This document shows, one piece after another, positions 1-12,100 of a stretch of 64,000 nt of DNA. Numbering within the stretch: the stretch's first letter is position 1; the number at the start of each line of letters is the position of its first letter. The notes beneath the pieces are model-generated. The model made no database searches, was not told where the DNA came from, and saw only the letters and a list, made by a program, of their open reading frames with translations. Location of the stretch: positions 14,381,001-14,445,000 of the forward strand of contig NC_091246.1 in the NCBI RefSeq assembly GCF_042477335.2. Reading direction: 5' to 3'. The position numbers and the translations under genes are program-made. The DNA is from Ovis canadensis (lineage: Eukaryota; Chordata; Mammalia; Artiodactyla; Bovidae).

Positions 1-169
1 GCTGGATCTTCACCTCTTTTCTTATCGTCCCACAAAATAAACTAAGATAATCCATTACAATCAAGAGATTGCTGTCAGTTATCCTAGAAAATAAGATAGC
101 ATCACAAACATGAGGAAAGAATAGAGATTCTAGAAATGTAAATTGGATAACATCTAATCATTATGTGAA

Positions 170-345
170 AGTGTTAGTGACTCAGTCATGTCTGACTCTG
201 TGACCCCCATGGACTGTAGCCCACCAGGCTCCTCTGTCCATGGAATTCTCCAGGCAAGATTACTGGAGTGGGTAGCCATTCCCTTCTCCAGGAGATCTTT
301 GTGACCCTGGGATCCAACCCAGGTGTCCTGCATTGTAGGCAGTTC
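170..345 (-). repeat. Bov-tA/BOV-A2 SINE, minus orientation
   Basis: The segment reads tail-first (CAGTCATGTCTGACTCTGTGACCC...) through the tRNA-like head at about 345. It abuts a second copy in the opposite orientation at 346-545, head to head. Confidence 0.85.
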
Positions 346-545
346 CCTAGTGGCTCACATGGTAAAGAATCTGCCTGCAATGCAGGAGTCCCGGGTTGGA
401 TTCCTGAGTTGGGAAGCCCCCCTGGAGGAGGGCATGGCAGCCCACTCCAGCATTCTTGCCTGGAGTATCCCATGGACAGAGGAGCTTGATGGGCTATAGT
501 CCATGGGGTCGAAAAGTGTCAGACAGGACTGAAGTGACTTAGCAT
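346..545 (+). repeat. Bov-tA SINE, plus orientation
   Basis: The head (GTTCCCTAGTGGCTCACATG) is followed by the tRNA-like body and the BovB-like tail ending near GACTGAAGTGACTTAGCA. It forms the right arm of an inverted SINE pair with 170-345. Confidence 0.85.
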
Positions 546-1165
546 GCAGTCATTATGTGATGTTTACTAAATACCAGACACTCTTCTAAGCATTTATTTA
601 CCACGTGGGTCTCTCCATAGCATTGGTTGTCCTCCATGATTTGGTAGCTGGTTTTCTTCCACAGTGATTGATCCCAGAGAGAGAGAGAGAGAAATGTAAG
701 TCACAATGTGTTTTAATACCTACTCTCAGAGGTACATCCTTGCTTCTACTTTATTCTAATCATTAGAAGTGGGTCACTAATTTCATCTCACTCAAGGGGA
801 GAGAAGTGAAGCTTGAAAGGAGAAATATTGAAGAACTGGAGCACACATTTTAAAACCACTACTGAGATTATACCACTGTCCTCAAAAATTGTTGAGTGAC
901 TTGTCACACAGAGTCAAATACAAACTGTATTCCAATTCACAGCCTTAGATGGCTGGTCCCTGCCTACCTGTTGGATATTGGTTTTACACTTGTCCTCTTG
1001 CCCATTATTCTTTATTCTGGCCTTACTTTATTCTTTGAAAAAAAAAAAAAGAACAGTCTCATTCTGAAGGATGCCCCTCCTTTTTCTTTTCTTCCCTTAT
1101 TTTTCTTAAACAGTTATTTCTTCTCCCTGCAATACTTTATCCTTTCATGTTTACCAGCCTCTCTA

Positions 1166-1494
1166 CTTGGACTGTAAGAAGACCCAACCAGTCCATTCTG
1201 AAGGAGATCAGACCTGGGATTTCTTTGGAAGGACTGATGCTGAAGCTGAAACTCCAGTACTTTGGCCACGTCATGCGAAGAGTTGACTCATTGGAAAAGA
1301 CTCTGATGCTGGGAGGGATTGGGGGCAGGAGGAGAAGGGGACGAGAGGGGATGAGATGCATCACTGACTCGATGGATGTGAGTCTGAGTGAACTCCAGGA
1401 GTTGGTGATGGACAGGGAGGCCTGGCGTGCTGCGATTCATGGGGTCTCAAAGAGTTGGACACGACTGAGCGACTGAACTGAACTGAACTGAACT
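1166..1494 (+). mobile_element. BovB LINE 3' end fragment
   Basis: The sequence matches the last ~320 bases of other BovB copies here: the stretch around TGAAGCTGAAACTCCAGTAC, the purine-rich GGCAGGAGGAGAAGGGGACG, and the terminal CTGAA repeats. It is 5'-truncated. Confidence 0.85.
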
Positions 1495-1504
1495 ACTTGA
1501 TATC

Positions 1505-1730
1505 GTTTAGTGAAAGTGAGTGAGTGAAGTTGCTCAGTCATATCCGACTCTTTGCGACCCCGTGGACTGTAGCCCACCAGGCTCCCCCGTCCATGGCATT
1601 CTCCAGGCAAGATTACTGGAGTGGGTTGCCATTTCCTTCTCCAGGGGATCTTCCCGACCCAGGGATCAAACCCGGGTCTCCTGCATTGCAGGCAGACACG
1701 TTACCCTCTGAGCCACCAGGGAAGCCCATG
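1505..1730 (-). repeat. Bov-tA SINE, minus orientation
   Basis: A near-complete copy running from the tail (AGTTGCTCAGTCATATCCGA) to the tRNA-derived head (GAGCCACCAGGGAAGCCC, reverse). It follows the BovB tail by about 10 bases. Confidence 0.9.
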
Positions 1731-2931
1731 ATATCATTTAGATCACTTCTTCGTAGAAGGAAGGTCACCTTATCTCTGGTAGCTTACACAGATACTTTCT
1801 GTCACATTGTCTTATTTTAACGTTTTGCATAGCATTTACATTAATTTCTTTAACCTATTTGTGTGATTATTGTGTCTCCCCTCACTCCACTAGAATGTAA
1901 GCTCTGTGAGATTGTGGGCCTTTTCTTTCTTGTTCATTGCTGTTTGTAGGCAATAAAATTGCCTAGAATTTTATTTGGCATATGATAGGTGTTCCACAAA
2001 TATATTGTGTACAATTGAATTATTGTTATCTGGTTAGACTGTAAACAGAATGAGGGCAGGATTGTGTTCATCCTGTTCAGTGATGTATCCTCAGGACCTA
2101 GACTCTGGAACATTTTCAAAATTTGAAAAATAGTATGAGAGATGAGGAAATTTAGAGAGATTTTTAAGTAAATTTCCCTAGATGATTTAGCTAGTAATGG
2201 CAGAGCCAAGAAACATACAAAACTATGAATACCACAACACATAAAGTGCTTGCCACATAGTAGCTGATCAAAGAACAGCTTAATTAATTCCTCTTAATTC
2301 TCTATTCTGATCTTTGTTAATATAGAAATCATTTCAAAGTTATATGCAGTTTACATGTACCATTTGATATTTACATTTTTCATGTAACATTCTTTAAATA
2401 TTTTTATATGTCACCATAGATTACATTGGTCCTTCTAAGTGTCTGGTTATTTCAGTAAGCATCTATGGTTCACATAGCATTTTGTACAACCTACACACTG
2501 TGCTAGGCAGCAGAGTGACGTGCCCGATGAACAAAATGCTGTCTCTACTCTCACAGCAGCCCAAGTCATGGTCGAAGGATCTAGACCTGAAGTGCTTTGA
2601 TTTCCTGTGGATTCTTTGGATGTAAGAATCCACCCTCTTCTACTTTTCTCCCGTCTTTATGATTTGTTGATCTGTCTGGAGGGTTTACAGAAATGTGTGC
2701 CCTTGATAACCCCCCTCAGGTAAATTTGAAATTGTTATTAAAGGAAACACTGACCTCAGGAGAGATGCAAGGTGTTTGCTGATTGTCTCTGGGTTGAAGC
2801 ATTAAACCTATCAATTAATTGAGTTTATTAGGCTAGTGTATGCTGGGCTTATTTTCTTGGTCTTTGTGATATCGCTTTAAAAAAATACTGAGATAAACTT
2901 TAAGCAGTTTGCTTTTATCTTTTATTTTTAG

Positions 2932-3121
2932 ATCACCACACTTATTAATCATAAAGATAATACCAAAAAGTCTGATAAAACTCTGCAAGCAATTCAGCGT
3001 GTCGGACAAGCTGTCAACTTGGCGGTTGGAAGATTTGTTAAGGTGGGGGAAGCTATAGCCGATGAAAACTGGGACTTGAAAGAGGAAATAAAGATTGCCT
3101 GCATTGAAGCTAAACAAGCAG
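2932..3121 (+). CDS. CTNNAL1: CTNNAL1 exon 2
   Basis: This 190-bp exon starts after TTTTTAG and ends at G|GTACGT. It encodes residues 48-110 ([10 protein letters not shown]... to ...IEAKQA) plus the first base of a Gly codon completed by exon 3. It is the N-terminal part of the vinculin/catenin-like helical region. Confidence 0.96.
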
Positions 3122-6100
3122 GTACGTTGAAGCCTGTTTATACCAATTTTATTGCTTTGGATATCATGACAAATGATGGTCTTGTGTCGAGTAAAAATGT
3201 ATACTGCCTTTTAATCCTGTTAGTACAGATGCGTAGGTCATTAAAGCCCTGGATTAGCTTCCAGGAATATTGAATGTCTCTTGGACCAAGTCCTAAATCT
3301 GCGTCATTGAATTTTTTCACTGGGCAGGGTAGAAGCCCACCACCCCTATGTATGTGTGCATTCAGTCACGTCCAGCTCTTTGCAAACCCATGGACTGTAG
3401 CCCACCAGGTTCCTCTGTCTGTGGAATTTTCCAGGCAAGAAATACTGGAGTGGGTTGCCATTTCCTACTCCAGGGGATCTTCCCGATCCAGGGATCAAAC
3501 CCACATACATCCCTTGCGACTCCTGCACTGGCAAGCGGATTCTTTACCACCCTTGCCATCAGCCATTGAATGTGAGAGGTGTAGAGAATGTGAGGCATGG
3601 GCTCTGCCATCAAGGACCATAGTAGCCTATTTACCACTATATGGAAAATGGAAATAAAAGTAAGCACGTTCTTGTGTCTACCGGAGACAAATCTGACTTC
3701 AGATTTCCTGATGTCTCAGATGTCTCTATAACTGGTAGCATAGAAGCCTGAGAGAACTGGGGACTTTTGCTGGATACAAATAGTTAGTTTTGTTGAGTAT
3801 CATTTATCCACTTATTCTTTAAATAAAAATTTACTGAGTGCTGGCCATATGCCAGGCATTCTTCTAGACCAAAGGGATATAGCTACACAGAAGTAAAAAA
3901 AAAGTCTGTCCTTGTGGAGCTTGTATTCTAGAGAGGGAGACACAAATGAACAAACAGGTAAGTGCCCAATGGCAGGTAGTGATAGTTATGGAAAAGATAA
4001 GGCAGCATAAGGGATCAAGATTGCTGGGAGAAATATCAGTAACCTCAGATATGCAGATGATACCACCCTTGTGGCAGAAAGTGAAGAGGAACTAAAAAGC
4101 CTCTTGATGAAAGTGAAAGAGGAGAGTGAAAAAGTTGGCTTAAAGCTCAACATTCAGAAAACGAAGATCATGGCATCTGGTCCCATCACTTTATGGGAAA
4201 TAGATGGGGAAACAGTGTCAGACTTTATTTTTGGGGGCTCCAAAATCACTGCAGATGGTGATTGCAGCCATGAAATTAAAAGATGCTTACTCCTTGGAAG
4301 GAAAGTTGTGACCAACCTAGATAGCATATTGAAAAGCAGAGACATTACTTTGCCAACAAAGGTTCGTCTAGTCAAGGCTGTGGTTTCTCCAGTGGTCATG
4401 TATGGATGTGAGAGTTGGACTGTGAAGAAGGCTGAGCACCGAAGAATTGATGCTTTTGAACTGTGGTGTTGGAGAAGACTCTTGGAAGTCCCTTGGACTG
4501 CAAGGAGATCCAACCAGGCCATCCTAAAGGAGATCAGTCCTGGGTGTTCATTGGAAGGACTGATGCTGAAGCTGAAACTCCAGTACTTGGCCACGTCATG
4601 TGAAGAGTTGACTCATTGGAAAAGACCCTGATGCTGGGACGGATTGAGGGCAGGAGGAGAAGGGGATGACAGAGGATGAGATGGCTGGATGGCATCACCG
4701 ACTCGATGGACGTGAGTCTGAGTAAACTCCGGGAGTTGGTGATGGACAGGGAGGCCTGGGGTCGCAAAGAGTCGGACACGACTGAGCGACTAAACTGAAC
4801 TGAAGGGTTAGGAGACCAAAGAAAGTCTCTTTTAGGGAGGCCAGCAGGGTTTCTCAGTTGGTGATGCTGTTGATGTTTTAGGCTGGATAATTATTTGTTG
4901 GTAATTCTTTGTTGGGGTTGGAGGCTGCCCTGTGCATTGTAGAATCCCCAACTGCTACCTATTGGATTTCAGAAAATCCCTTCTTCAGCCATTGAGGCAA
5001 CCAAAAATGTCTCAACATTCCCAAATGTCCTTTGAGGGATCAAAATGGCCCTGAGTTGAGAACTACTGAAACAGGGGGAGAGGAAATCTCTCTAAGGGAG
5101 TAACACTGGAGCAGAGACAGCACTGAAATGAGGACCCCAGCTATGTTAGTATCTGGGGGAAGGACTTGCCTAACCAGGAGTAGAGTGAGAACAGGTATGG
5201 CTTTCTAGGCAAAGAGAGGTACTTTGGACTGTTTTCTCAGTGTCTTGGGGCTAGTGGAAGGTCTGGTGCAGGGTAGTGACACAAGTTCATTTATAGTTTG
5301 AAAGGATCCCTGGTGGCTTCTGTACAGAGAATAGATTTTAGGAGTTACGAGAGTGAAGCCAGAGAGCAGTTAGGAGGCTGTGATAGGTGATGGTGACTTA
5401 GGCCCAGTGGTAGCATTTGAGGTGGTGCAAAGCAGTTGCATTTGGTTATATTGAAAAGGTGGAGCTGGTAGGTTTTGCTGATAGTTTGGAGGTGGGATGT
5501 GATGGGAAGAGGGGTCATGGACACCTCCAAGGTTTGGTGGGTAGATGATGGCACTATTAATTGAGGTGGGCAACTCTGGGGGAGGAGCAGGTGTGTTTGG
5601 AGTATCATTGTCGAGGGAAGGGAGTGGGTGAGATAAGGCCAAGTAATGTGAAGGGGCCAGCTAGACGATACATGCCCTAATGGTACCTGAATGGCTTCAG
5701 GCCCTGCTCTGTACTTGATAGATTGAGGAATTTGGGGCCAGATGAAAGACAGTAGGTTTATGTTAGAAATCTTTCTGGTTGCATGGGGGAAATGAACAAA
5801 TGAGGGATGATTGAGAGAGCGTTGAGACTGAAGGCAGAGAGATTAATATGGAGTTGATAACACTTTTCTGTTGTACCAGGCTAAATCAAGACAGTGTTGT
5901 AGGGGTATAAAAGGCAGAAAAAGTACACGAAATAGTCACTAGGTGATTAAATGATAGCATTTGGTTTTTGATTAAAGCAAAGGGAAGATTCTGAGTTTGG
6001 GTTTCTAGTCACTCACTAGGATATGTCAATAGAATAGAAATATGAATATTCTATTCATATTCTATTCATATTCTATGAATATTCTATTCATAATGTATGT

Positions 6101-9100
6101 TTTGCCTCATATTAAGAGAGATTTAAGGAAATTTCTTTGTGGTCCAGTGGGTAGGACTCATGCTTTCACTGCCAAGGCCCAGGATCAATCCCTGATTGGG
6201 GAACTAAGATCCTGAAAGCTGTGAGGTTTGGCCAAAAAAAAGAGAGAGAGAGATATAAAAGAGTTACAATTAAATATATGATTAATAAACCCATTAAAAT
6301 AGGAGATGAATATAAGTATACTAGAAATGAATTGGCCAACATTGTTACTCCAATTAAACATGAAATTTATCTTTCTGCTTCCTGAAAAGCTAGACAAAAA
6401 ATGTGGGAAAGAAATGGTTATTTAATTCTCATTGTTTGTTGGAAGGAAACAAACCAGCTCATCAAGAGGAGAGAGGCTCTTTTCCAGGAACTAAATTGTG
6501 TGGGCACTTACACAACAGACATTATTACATAATGCAGTGGACAATTCCACAGAAAATGGAGAGATGTTCTGCACATTATTGTTTCTTAATCGAATCCTTA
6601 GTTAAAGCAAGAATAAGGATTTTTAAATGAAAGGGCAGTCCGAGTCCTCACCTTGTTGGCTTCCTAGCATGCCACTGTGCTCTCAGTGTTGGGGGAATGG
6701 GGCCGTGTACAGCTGCCCCACCTCCAGCAGGCTGTGCGGCCCTGAAAGGCCTGTAAGCTGAGGAGCTCCGTGCAGGCATATTTGGGAGGCTGTCTGGTGT
6801 CGTGGTCTCCACGTGTTCTCTCTTACGTGCAACGTCCTTTTCCTTCTTGAGAACTGCCTCCTAAAGTCACTCAGATAAAAGGATGAGAATGGTCATTTGA
6901 GGAACACAGTCTCAGTTTTCTCGTCTATGAAATGGGGATATTGTTAGTGTTTATAGAAGTGTTTGCTATAATGCATGTGTGCATTTGACACATAGAAAGT
7001 GCTCAGTGAATATTAGTTGTCATTACAATTATTAGTTTTAACTTTTCTTGTGTTGAGCTTTTGCATTATAGTTTTGCTTTTTTCTAATTTGAGGTATAAT
7101 CGACATACAGCATTATACTTGTGTCAGGTATTCAATGGAATGATTTTTCTTCTTGTAGAGACCTTAAGATTTACTCTGTAACACCTTTCAAATATCCAAT
7201 ATAGTATTATTAACTACAGGTGCTAGTCTGTACGTTTATATCCCCATGACTTATTTATTTTATAGCTAGAATTTTATACCTTTTGACTCCACCCATTTCA
7301 TCCACTGCCCCCCAGCAGTTTTTACTTGGCTTCTAGTCAAGCTTTCCATTTTCTATGGGTGCATAATAAATATTTGTATTTGACTGACTTCAGAGTTTTT
7401 GCTTTAAGACAAAAAACACTAATAGATCTAACAAGTTAAAAAAATGACAACCATAAATCTATAAGGCAACTTTGTGACTTTTCCAAGGAACTAATTTCAG
7501 AGTAGTCTGTACTTGGAACAACTCTGTAATGTTAAGGAAGCATTTAACTTTGTTGGTACAGCTAACCAAATGTTACCATTTCGCAAACTTCAGGCTGAAT
7601 GCCTGAGGTTTAGTCAGAAAAGGAAAGATTAAAAGATGCTATATGTGCAAGCTCATATTAATATATTTGAGGATTGAGAACTGCTGAAAAAAGGAATGTT
7701 TTCCAGGGGTGCAGAGGAAACATTTTTATACTACTTGCTATTGCAAAGTGATACTTTCCCTCCAACTCCTTTTTCTGTACATTCAAGTTTAATTCTAACC
7801 TCTCTTTTCTCTTTATATTTTGCTGTATAATCTTTGTATTGGTTACCTAGTGCTGTGCAACATATTAACCCAAACTTAGCAACTTAAAACCACAAACATC
7901 TCTTCCCTCACGTAGTTTCTGAGGGTCAGAAATCAAGGAGCAGCTTAACCAGCTGGTTCTGGGTCCGTGTCTCTCGCGAGATTGCACGCAGGGTGTTGGC
8001 TGGGCCTGCAGTTGTCTGAGCATTTGGCTGGACTGCAGGATCTGCTTTCAAGCTCCGCCCCTTGATGATTGGCAGGCGTCACATTTTTGCCAGCTGTTGA
8101 CCGGAAGGCCTGGTTTCTCCCCATATGTACCTGTGTGTGGTAGTGGCTACATACCGCATGGTAACGGCTTTCCTCAGAGGGGAAGAGAAACCAAGATATC
8201 AGCCTCATCGTCTTTAACAACATGACTTTGGCGGTAACATACTATCACTTCTGCCAGGCCAACCCTGGTACGACGTGGGAGGAGGTAACACAAGGATGAA
8301 AATATCAGGAGGTGGGGACCATTGGGAGCCACCTTGGAGACTGGCTACCGCAGGTTTCATCTGTTAGTGGAACTCCAGCTGTGCTCATGATATGTAACCA
8401 TTCCATATGTAGTGGCTTATCTTTTGGGTTTTCCTGTGTCGTATCAGGTTCCTATTGTCTGAAACTAAATTTTTCATCTCCCTTCCCATGCCCTACTGAC
8501 CTTTTTAAGTGACTTGGGTTTACAACCTTGAAGCCATTTTATTCCCTTTTCCTTTCCTTCTTATCAGTTGTTAAGGTCCTGATTTTGTATTTTCTTAACT
8601 CAGTGTCTCTCAGATCGTCTTTTTTTAATATTCCTATGGCTGTCATCCTGGTAAGATCCTTACCACTTCACATCCGCAATTAAAATAGCTGCATGATTAG
8701 TAGCCTGGCTCTGAATCTCTCCTTTCCAGTCCATTTTATGTGCTTCTATCCGACTAATCTTCCTGAATCTTGACTTCATTACATCATACCTTGTGATATA
8801 TCCGTTAAAATTCAGGTAATTGTTCTCGACTTCCTTAACCTCTTGGGAGTTTGTAATAGTATTGACAGGAGGGTTTATGTGAGGAAAATTGATACATTAT
8901 GGATTCAGATTTGTTTAGGACTTGAAAAATGATCTTGAACAAGATGATGAAAAGCTTATTTAAGAAAAAAATGTACTTAATTAAAAAGTAGAAACTACAG
9001 TCCAGTTTCAATTGGGGGGATAAGAAATATTTTAATTGTTTTATTGATGGATAATTGCTACTACAGAAATTAAAATACTTTCATAGCAACGGTGAAGAAG

Positions 9101-12100
9101 AGACTTTTTCTAGAGGTGGGGAGCAGGTTTGATAGAATGGCTTATGCTGGGCGTCGTGAAAAGTGTGTATTCAGACAGCAAGCCTGAGGGCCAGCCTGGG
9201 ACTTGAGTCCTTAGGAGTAGTTTTGTTTTGCCGCCAGAGCCCAGGCTGACCAGCAGATGAGCTTGCTTATTGTTCCCCTCTGCTACTGAGGGCTGATTTC
9301 GCCAGTTTCCCTTGTCATTGAGGATGCCTCCTGCTGGTGCCCAAAACTTTGTCTTCTCTCCCTGATTGTCCGGAAAAACCCATGCCCCTTCAGATTGTGA
9401 AGACAGGCAATGACACCTTCTCCTCTGTAACCACCAAACCCCCACCCTGCCCCTGCAATCTCTATCCCCTCAGTTCAGTTCAGTTTAGTCTCTCAGTCCT
9501 GTCCGACTCTTTGCGACCCCATGAACTGCAGCATGTCGGGCCTCCCTGTCCATCACCAACTCCTGGAGTTTACGCAAACTCATGTCCATTGAGTCGGTGA
9601 TGCCATCCAACTGCCTCTATCCCCTCACCCTTCAGCAAACCCTGGGCAGCTGTTCACTGCTCTGCTTTTAGGTTCTTCTTTGGTTATTGGCTCTCGGGAT
9701 CACTCTTACTTAGTCTTTTAGAACAGGCTTTGGGGATCATATAGTTTGCATACCACTGGAAACAAAAGTTATAACATTTTTCAAACTTGCTGAAGGCAAC
9801 AATTTTTCACAGTTCTTAGGAATGTGCTATTATTATGCCTTTAGGGATCCTTGTATGATAATCTTTGGGTTCATCAGGAGCTATTTCTTATTCCTGAAGT
9901 CAAGTTTCTACCCGCTGAGCACATGACCTTAAAATCTGGATTTTAATTTGTGTATACTATTCCCAGTTTAATTTTTCCCCCTTCCCCACCCCCACCTTTC
10001 TTCTTAGGAGAAACAATCGCAGCACTTACAGATGTGAGCAGCCTGAATCGTCCAGAATCAGATGGCCAGATCACAATTTTTACAGATAAAACAGGAGTCA
10101 TAAAGGCTGCAAGATTACTTCTTTCTTCAGTGACGAGAGTGTTGCTACTGGCAGACCGAGTAGTCATTAAGCAGATAATAAGATCAAGAAATAAGGTACT
10201 TACCTTCCGGATGCTTCTGCTTGTGTCTTTCAGGGGTGTTCAGAAAGTTGGTTTTTAAGTTAATTGCAAGTAATTTAGCAATGTTTGTCTATTTCAATTG
10301 GTTATTATTCTGATTGTCTATAGTTTAAAAGTGGTGTTTCATCTATACCTATAATTCCTAAATGTTGTGTACACTGGACGTAAACTTTTGATTACAAATA
10401 ACATTTCTTCTCAGAAAGCCATTATCTGCTTGTTGAGGTTTATTGGTGAAAACTTTTGATGTGTACAAATTTGGGATAAATAGTCAAGTACCATGACAAT
10501 GTATGTACTGGAAACCTACCCGATGAAAATACTGAATTCCTCAGTACCTCCCCCCACCAAGGCAGATATAATAGTAAGGATTTTTACGCTTAAGAAAGTG
10601 CTTGGGTGGGAGGGAGGCTTAAGGGGAAGGGGTTATTTGTATACTTACAGCTGACTCATGTTGTTGTACAGCAGAAACTAACATAACATTGTAAAACAAT
10701 TATCCTCTAATTAAAGAAAAAGCTCAGTCACCTGAAACCACAATTATGCACATTATAAAATTTCTGTATGCAGAGTTTCTAAATATTTCTGAATAATGAC
10801 AAAATTTAAAGAACAGATTTTAACTCTCCCAGTCTAGACCTCTTCTAGTCTCTCAGATAATAGCCATTATCTTCTCCATCAGCTGGGAGCCAGGGTGTGT
10901 ATTGATACAATCACTTTTTTCCCTGGATAATCCCTGAGGCAGGGAGAGCAGTCAGCCAAAAAGGACCCACCCTCCCACTGGTTTGAAGACAAGACTACCT
11001 GGAAAAGTGTAAGATTAAAGAGAAAATTTAGAGAGGTGGATGGACAGTGCTAGAGGAATAAGAAAAACCTTCCTCTCTCTGGAAGACAGAGGTTTTGCTC
11101 GGTGGTGGGATCTGCCTTATCTGCCATAGTCGCCTGGGCTTCCTAAGCTGCCAGGGCACATTAACATGCCAAACATCTATCATAGCCTCATTAAAAATAA
11201 GTAAACACAGGATATCTGTGTTTTCTTTACCTGTCTTGGTCTGACTAAAACTAGTCCAGTACTGTTATTTCAGAGAAAAGAATTTGAAAATATGTTTCAC
11301 ATCTATTTACTTTATTTCTGATATCAAAAAAATACATAACACTGTCTGTTGGCTGTGTTACAAACATGCCGTCTATCCACACCTGGCTGCCCAAAACTTC
11401 TTGACAGTTATTCACCACAAGCAGTTTCTGACTGATTCAAACTTTTCCTGCTCCTGAAGTCCCCCATCTCCCTTCCTCTCCTCAGTCTTCCGTCCACCTT
11501 TCTGAGAAGGTGGGATTTCCCCAGCTCTGGTTCTCAGAACCTTAAAGCTTCTTGTGTCATCGCTCATCCTCATCCCTGTCCTTGTTCTCTGAAGATTCGA
11601 TCACCTTAGCCCTGCCCAGTTGGCACCTTCTCCAGACTTTGTTACATAAATGGGAGCTCTTGCATATGTAGTCATTTCATTTACTTTTTCTTGTAATTTT
11701 CAAGGAAGCCCAAGTCTTCCTATCCTAAAAAGAAATCATTCCCTAGATGACTCTTAACTTTTGAATCTACTTCTCGGAGCCCCTCCTCCTTCTCTGTCTT
11801 CTGGGACTCTTTCCCAGCCTTCCTCTAGAATTTAGAATTTCTCTTTTGTTCCTCTGTTGCCTCAGGCTTGATGTCTTAGTCTTTTTCACATCTTAACCTG
11901 AAATAAAATAATCTCTTTTGCAGGTTCTTGCAACTATGGAAAGGCTGGAGAAAGTGAATAGCTTTCAAGAGTTTGTCCAAATATTCAGTCAGTTTGGGAA
12001 TGAAATGGTGGAGTTTGCACATCTAACTGGAGATAGACAAAATGTATGTATTTACCCTATTTACAAGTCTTGAGATACATGCATACTTTTCAGTTTGGTT

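Larger units (their letters stand above)
1..2931 (+). other. CTNNAL1: CTNNAL1 intron 1 (right part)
   Basis: There are no coding exons here. Repeats fill 170-545, 1166-1494 and 1505-1730, and a short (GA)n tract lies near 677-692. The segment 1740-2930 is A+T-rich unique-looking intron in which I see nothing else. Confidence 0.7.
4807..10007 (+). other. CTNNAL1: CTNNAL1 intron 2, remainder
   Basis: No exon is seen. The region holds a CHR SINE (6128-6240), a short AT-rich tandem tract (6036-6095), a MIR-like piece (6890-7035), an L1 tail (7075-7390), an old repeat-like stretch (7840-8350) and a BovB piece (9473-9618). Open frames in the purine-rich 5345-5640 segment are chance frames without homology that I recognise. 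Confidence 0.6.

Noticed and set aside
2932..2941. Start of CTNNAL1 within the window
   Set aside because: The first in-window exon begins at a splice acceptor with family residue 48. No GC-rich exon encoding the known N-terminus is present in 1-2931, so the gene is 5' partial.
4071..4631. 186-codon plus-strand frame
   Set aside because: BovB reverse transcriptase C-terminal remnant, truncated before motifs A and B. Not a host gene.
9950..10258. A 102-codon frame as a separate small protein
   Set aside because: It is CTNNAL1 exon 3 read through into flanking introns; splice borders and homology define the exon as 10008-10195.
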